A stretch of DNA of 8,783 nucleotides from Porticoccaceae bacterium (GTDB lineage: Bacteria > Pseudomonadota > Gammaproteobacteria > Pseudomonadales > Porticoccaceae), in assembly GCA_003491845.1 (NCBI GenBank), contig DNBN01000206.1:1161-9943 (forward strand), written 5' to 3'. The position numbers and the translations under genes were made by a program. The notes beneath the pieces were generated by a model that made no database searches, was not told where the DNA came from, and saw nothing but the letters and a program-made list of their open reading frames with translations. Positions within the stretch are counted from its first letter, which is position 1, and every line of letters begins with the position of its first letter. Shown in pieces: positions 5,606 through 8,783 of this stretch.

Positions 5606-8044
5606 TCAGAAGTCTTTTCGCAACGTTAAGCCAAAGGTGCGCGGAGCATTGGGATATCCAGAGAAGCTACCCGGTGCTGCTGTGGTTGGGAAGGCTGAAA
5701 TCAAAGATTCGTGATCTGTGAGATTACGAGCCCAAAGGATAAGGCTCCAATCGTTCATCTCAGAATTAATGCCTACACTAGCATTGAAATTATCAGTGCT
5801 TCTAGCTGCGATTGACAGAGGAATTAAATCTGCAATTTTGATTTCATCTTCATAGACATATTCAAGTCTAACAAATCCACTGATTGAAGAAGATACGTCA
5901 AAGGAGTAGACCGCATTGGCATTCGCGCTCAACTCATGAACACCGGTAGGTGTTAAGCCTGAAAGATCAGTGAAGCTTTGGCCTTCAGGACACTGATACT
6001 CAGCACCTGCAAGGCCAGTAGTATCACAAGATCCTCTCAAGAATTCGTCGTAGACCGGATCAATAGCAATAACTGATAGTCGTAAAATAAGATCTTCAGA
6101 TGCGGCAAACATACTATCAAACTCAATACCTTTATGGGTTTGTTCACCTGCGTTGACCAAATTAAAGCCTGTTCCTGTAAATGCATTGGATTGGAAGCCT
6201 TTGATCGATTGGTCAAATAAAGCGATGTTGACATAGCCCCTATCAAAGGATTTTTTCATACCCAACTCAATTGAGGTTGCTTCTTCAGGGTCAGCTGAGC
6301 GCAAATCTCGCGCATCAACAGTCAGACTCACTGATATCGCCTTAAAGCCTGTAGAGTGACTGGCATAAAACGTAGTATCTTCATCAGCAGAATAGGCAAG
6401 ACGCAGCGTATGCGTCAGGTCATCTGAGTCAAATTCGCCAGACTCATCTGCATTTGGGTAGTTTACAAAAGGCTTAAAGAACTGCAGGCCGGTGAGAGCG
6501 CCTAGACCTGCTGCTTCAAAAGGAAGTGCGGCAAAGGTATCCACTACACGAACATCAGAGATTACATCTTTTTTATCATCGGTATAATTGAGACCGATAG
6601 TTGCAACTAAGTGTTCAGAAAGATCATAGTCAAGTTGACCAAAAAATGACGTTGATTTACTTTCCATTCTGTAGGCTTCGTGGGGTAATCCGGTCCCTGG
6701 AACATAAAAAATGTCAGAACAGGCTACGCCATTTACAAAACAAACACCGAAAGCTGCACCAACATAGTTAATTCCAGATCCGCCAACCGGGGCAAGAACT
6801 GCGTCAGCGGCGGCTCCAAAGGCTTGCGCTAATCCAGCGGTAACAAGCGTGTCAGCAAAAGGATAAATTTGCGTTCCAAAAGTAACGTTTCTAAAGTGAT
6901 CAATATCTAATGCGGAATAGTAACCACCGATCATCCATTGCATAGGTCCATCACCGTTTGATGAGAGTCTAATTTCTTGGCTAAAGGTATCGAACTCCTG
7001 ATCACCGCGATTTTCAGCTACTAGGTCAGCACCAGAGAAGTCTGCGTCAAACGTTGTTTTCGAGGTCTGATTACGTTTTGCTGTAATCGAGGTTATGGTT
7101 GCAAAATCAAGATCCCAATCCACTTGAACTGATAAACCTTTACCCGTTAGTTGGTTTCTTGGTTTCTTGGTGCCATCAGCACTATCGTTCATGTAGGACT
7201 CTCTTGCAAAGGGGTCGATCGGCGCATATCCATATCCGTTAGCAATGGCGAGCCCAGCAGTAATTTGCGAGGTAAACCCATCAACTAAAGACGTTGCAAT
7301 ACAGCATTCCTCATCCATAGAGTTATAATCCGCGATAACTCGCACCGTAAGATCATCCGATGGCTCAAGTAATAATTGGGCTCTAATTGCAGACCGGTCG
7401 CGTCCATTTAAGCTACTGCCATCAGTTAGGTTAGTGGCATATCCATCTGCTTGATTGCTACTTCCTGACAATCTAAATGAGGTAGTATCTGTTAGCGCAT
7501 TGGTGATAGTACCTTTTACAATTTTCTGGCCATAGTTACCAATGGTTGCACCAAAACTACCACTAAATTCCTGCTCTGGTAATTGTGTAGTCATGCTGAT
7601 AACACCAGCAGAAGCATTCTTACCAAATAGGGTCGATTGAGGGCCACTTAAAACCTCTACACGCTCTATAGTTGGCAGATCAGCCATAGCACCAGCAGAC
7701 CGTGTTCGTGCAACACCGTCGATATAAACGCCAACTGCAGGTTCAATACCAGGGTTATTAGCACCATTACCAAAGCCACGAATCACAAAGTTGGTTTGTG
7801 AGGTCTTCTGCAATTGGCTTACTCGCAATGTGGGTACAGCAGATTGTAAATCGATTAGGTCAACAATTGCAGATTGATCAATTTGTTCAGCTGTCGTTAC
7901 AGAAACTGATACTGGAATATCCTGAAGTGTTTGTTCACGTTTGTTAGCGGTGACAATCACTTCTTCAATTTGCGCTAAACCTGTGGTTGAAAAGATCATT
8001 GCACTAACGCTTATAAGCGCAATACTCTTACGTAATGTTGCCAT
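5606..8044 (-). CDS. TonB-dependent outer-membrane receptor
   Basis: An 812-residue TonB-dependent receptor that would import a ligand across the outer membrane using energy from TonB-ExbB-ExbD. A signal peptide covers about residues 1-24 (cleavage after GLA). The TonB box EEVIVTA follows at 27-33. The plug domain (about 40-155) contains LQDIPVSVSV, FVIRGFG, GVYIDGV and the IERVEVLSGPQSTLFGKNA signature. The rest is a 22-strand-type barrel ending in LRKDF, with the terminal Phe typical of outer-membrane proteins. Six cysteines sit in probable outer loops: 247/248, 435/442 and 673/685. AAGGGA 9 bases before the ATG and an upstream promoter support the start. It is single, with no regulator or transporter beside it; alkB lies upstream on the same strand. 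The architecture resembles the many receptors of marine proteobacteria and sphingomonads. The ligand is unknown. Confidence 0.96.
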   Translation of the reverse strand: MATLRKSIALISVSAMIFSTTGLAQIEEVIVTANKREQTLQDIPVSVSVTTAEQIDQSAIVDLIDLQSAVPTLRVSQLQKTSQTNFVIRGFGNGANNPGIEPAVGVYIDGVARTRSAGAMADLPTIERVEVLSGPQSTLFGKNASAGVISMTTQLPEQEFSGSFGATIGNYGQKIVKGTITNALTDTTSFRLSGSSNQADGYATNLTDGSSLNGRDRSAIRAQLLLEPSDDLTVRVIADYNSMDEECCIATSLVDGFTSQITAGLAIANGYGYAPIDPFARESYMNDSADGTKKPRNQLTGKGLSVQVDWDLDFATITSITAKRNQTSKTTFDADFSGADLVAENRGDQEFDTFSQEIRLSSNGDGPMQWMIGGYYSALDIDHFRNVTFGTQIYPFADTLVTAGLAQAFGAAADAVLAPVGGSGINYVGAAFGVCFVNGVACSDIFYVPGTGLPHEAYRMESKSTSFFGQLDYDLSEHLVATIGLNYTDDKKDVISDVRVVDTFAALPFEAAGLGALTGLQFFKPFVNYPNADESGEFDSDDLTHTLRLAYSADEDTTFYASHSTGFKAISVSLTVDARDLRSADPEEATSIELGMKKSFDRGYVNIALFDQSIKGFQSNAFTGTGFNLVNAGEQTHKGIEFDSMFAASEDLILRLSVIAIDPVYDEFLRGSCDTTGLAGAEYQCPEGQSFTDLSGLTPTGVHELSANANAVYSFDVSSSISGFVRLEYVYEDEIKIADLIPLSIAARSTDNFNASVGINSEMNDWSLILWARNLTDHESLISAFPTTAAPGSFSGYPNAPRTFGLTLRKDF

Positions 8045-8053
8045 ATAAAAGTT

Positions 8054-8059
8054 TCCCTT
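8054..8059 (-). promoter_or_regulatory. Shine-Dalgarno sequence of the receptor gene
   Basis: On the minus strand this reads AAGGGA, 9 bases before the ATG at 8044. It fixes the receptor start and agrees with the signal peptide that follows. Confidence 0.7.
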
Positions 8060-8125
8060 GGTGTGTAACTGTTAATAAATAATGATTAAAATTCATCGAA
8101 AGATAGGTTCACGTATATACACATA

Positions 8126-8154
8126 CATATAAATATGAATGAACTCTAGGTCAA
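8126..8154 (-). promoter_or_regulatory. Sigma-70-type promoter of the receptor gene
   Basis: On the minus strand TTGACC (8149-8154, five of six matches to the -35 consensus) and TATATG (8126-8131, four of six) are separated by exactly 17 bp. Transcription would start near 8119, giving a leader of about 75 bases before the receptor ATG. This suggests the receptor can be transcribed independently of alkB. Confidence 0.6.
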
Positions 8155-8273
8155 CAGCCTAAGATAACCGTTGTGCGATACTTTTAGTTGAAAAAACATA
8201 CCTGTCCTAATGTTAGAGTCTTCGTGGACCGGTGGGCATTATAAGAATATTTCTTACTAAATCTATACTTTTG

Positions 8274-8293
8274 ATACTAATTTTACTTAGTAT
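8274..8293. repeat. AT-rich inverted repeat
   Basis: ATACTAA (8274-8280) and TTAGTAT (8287-8293) form a perfect 7-bp inverted repeat around a 6-base loop, upstream of the receptor promoter. The stem is AT-rich and has no adjoining T run, so its role is unclear. Confidence 0.35.
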
Positions 8294-8333
8294 TGAGCAC
8301 GATTTTTTTGCCTTAGATAGTAGATGATCTCAC

Positions 8334-8362
8334 GCGTGCTAGCCAAGGGCTGACTAGCACGC
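8334..8362 (-). terminator. Inverted repeat just downstream of alkB
   Basis: GCGTGCTAG (8334-8342) and CTAGCACGC (8354-8362) form a perfect 9-bp stem around an 11-base loop, 16 bp beyond the alkB stop codon. Its position suggests transcript ending or 3'-end protection of alkB mRNA. It is not followed by a T run on the minus strand, so it is not a classical intrinsic terminator; an operator upstream of the receptor gene is an alternative. Confidence 0.5.
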
Positions 8363-8378
8363 AATAAAGGTTTTTCGT

Positions 8379-8783
8379 TTAGGCAGGATCGGGGTAAAGA
8401 GCAGAAAAGTGAGCTTGTTTTGATGGGCATATGTTGACCTTTGTTAAATCTCCTTGAATATGTGGCAGGTTTAAAACGCGCGTGTCCATTAATTTGAACC
8501 ATAACCAAGGAACATATGCTATTAGGTACATACCAAAGTAGCCGTTGGGTAATTCTGGAATGTTGTCAAAATTGCGCAAACTCTGATAGCGTCTTGCCGG
8601 GTAAGCATGATGATCAGAGTGTCGTTCTAAATGAAATAACACCACATTACTCATTATGTAGTTTGCATTCCAAGAGTGATGCGGTTTGCAGCGTTCATAA
8701 CGGCCATTTTCCTTACGCTGACGCAGCAGTCCGTAATGCTCTATATAGTTTGCTGAGGTAAGCTGATACCAGGCCCAGACATT
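8379..8783 (-). CDS. alkB: Alkane 1-monooxygenase, C-terminal part (cut by window edge)
   Basis: The last 134 codons and stop of an AlkB-type membrane di-iron monooxygenase, which hydroxylates the terminal carbon of n-alkanes using electrons from rubredoxin. The frame is open to the window edge, so the start and first histidine boxes lie outside. In fragment numbering, NYIEHYGL (12-19) is the AlkB HYG motif, KPHHSWN (33-39) is conserved and LERHSDHHA (52-60) is the third histidine box. RRYQSLRNF and the PELPNGY stretch follow, as in known AlkB proteins. A tail of about 30 residues contains the GDLTKVNI stretch and then stops, so no rubredoxin is fused at this end. ATG 8652-8654 is an internal Met, not a start, because family motifs continue upstream of it. 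Chain-length range cannot be judged from this part. Confidence 0.95.
   Translation of the reverse strand, partial: NVWAWYQLTSANYIEHYGLLRQRKENGRYERCKPHHSWNANYIMSNVVLFHLERHSDHHAYPARRYQSLRNFDNIPELPNGYFGMYLIAYVPWLWFKLMDTRVLNLPHIQGDLTKVNICPSKQAHFSALYPDPA

Noticed and set aside
8287..8508. 73-codon minus-strand frame overlapping the alkB end
   Set aside because: It is a shifted frame of the alkB coding region; family motifs are in the other frame.
8652..8654. ATG as the start of a short 91-residue protein
   Set aside because: The frame continues upstream with AlkB motifs (NYIEHYGL, PHHSWN) to the window edge, so this is an internal Met.
8516..8761. 81-codon plus-strand frame at the right edge
   Set aside because: It is antisense to well-conserved AlkB motifs including the third histidine box.

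Overview
The window looks like chromosomal DNA of an AT-rich, Gram-negative, probably aerobic bacterium. A marine gammaproteobacterium is my best guess, from the gene families and base composition rather than any marker gene. The Gram-negative call rests on an 812-residue TonB-dependent outer-membrane receptor. Aerobic life is suggested by the C-terminus of an AlkB-type alkane monooxygenase and by a thiol dioxygenase. I see no rRNA, tRNA, insertion sequence, CRISPR array or phage gene.

Layout, left to right. Positions 1-182 hold no gene but contain five tandem copies of an 8-bp unit (71-110). A possible small two-helix membrane protein lies on the minus strand (183-398). It diverges from a plus-strand eight-helix membrane protein related to ferric-reductase-like/MsrQ domains (596-1537). 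That gene converges, with a 3-bp gap, on a minus-strand secreted Sel1-repeat protein (1541-2740). An unrecognised 81-residue protein (2789-3034) lies 48 bp upstream of the Sel1 gene and probably shares its transcript. Next on the minus strand come a cysteine dioxygenase (3324-3926) and an alpha/beta hydrolase of the monoacylglycerol lipase/lysophospholipase type (4014-4991), 87 bp apart. A gene-free stretch of about 600 bp ends in a strong hairpin terminator (5555-5585). This terminator closes the minus-strand TonB-dependent receptor gene (5606-8044), which has a good promoter (8126-8154) and Shine-Dalgarno sequence. The right edge holds the last 134 codons of alkB (8379-8783, minus), whose start lies outside the window.

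How the genes may work together. The clearest functional pairing is alkB with the receptor immediately downstream: an alkane hydroxylase beside a TonB-dependent receptor suggests outer-membrane uptake or sensing of a hydrocarbon-related ligand, although the receptor has its own promoter and its ligand cannot be read from sequence. The hydrolase and cysteine dioxygenase may be read together, but they have no obvious shared pathway. The left third is a set of poorly characterised envelope proteins.

I did not find a convincing new multi-gene system. The points most worth a second look are the ferric-reductase-like protein that lacks the expected haem histidines, the receptor/alkB pairing, the 8-bp repeat array, the cysteine dioxygenase that keeps the residues for a Cys-Tyr cofactor, and the 81-residue/Sel1 gene pair.
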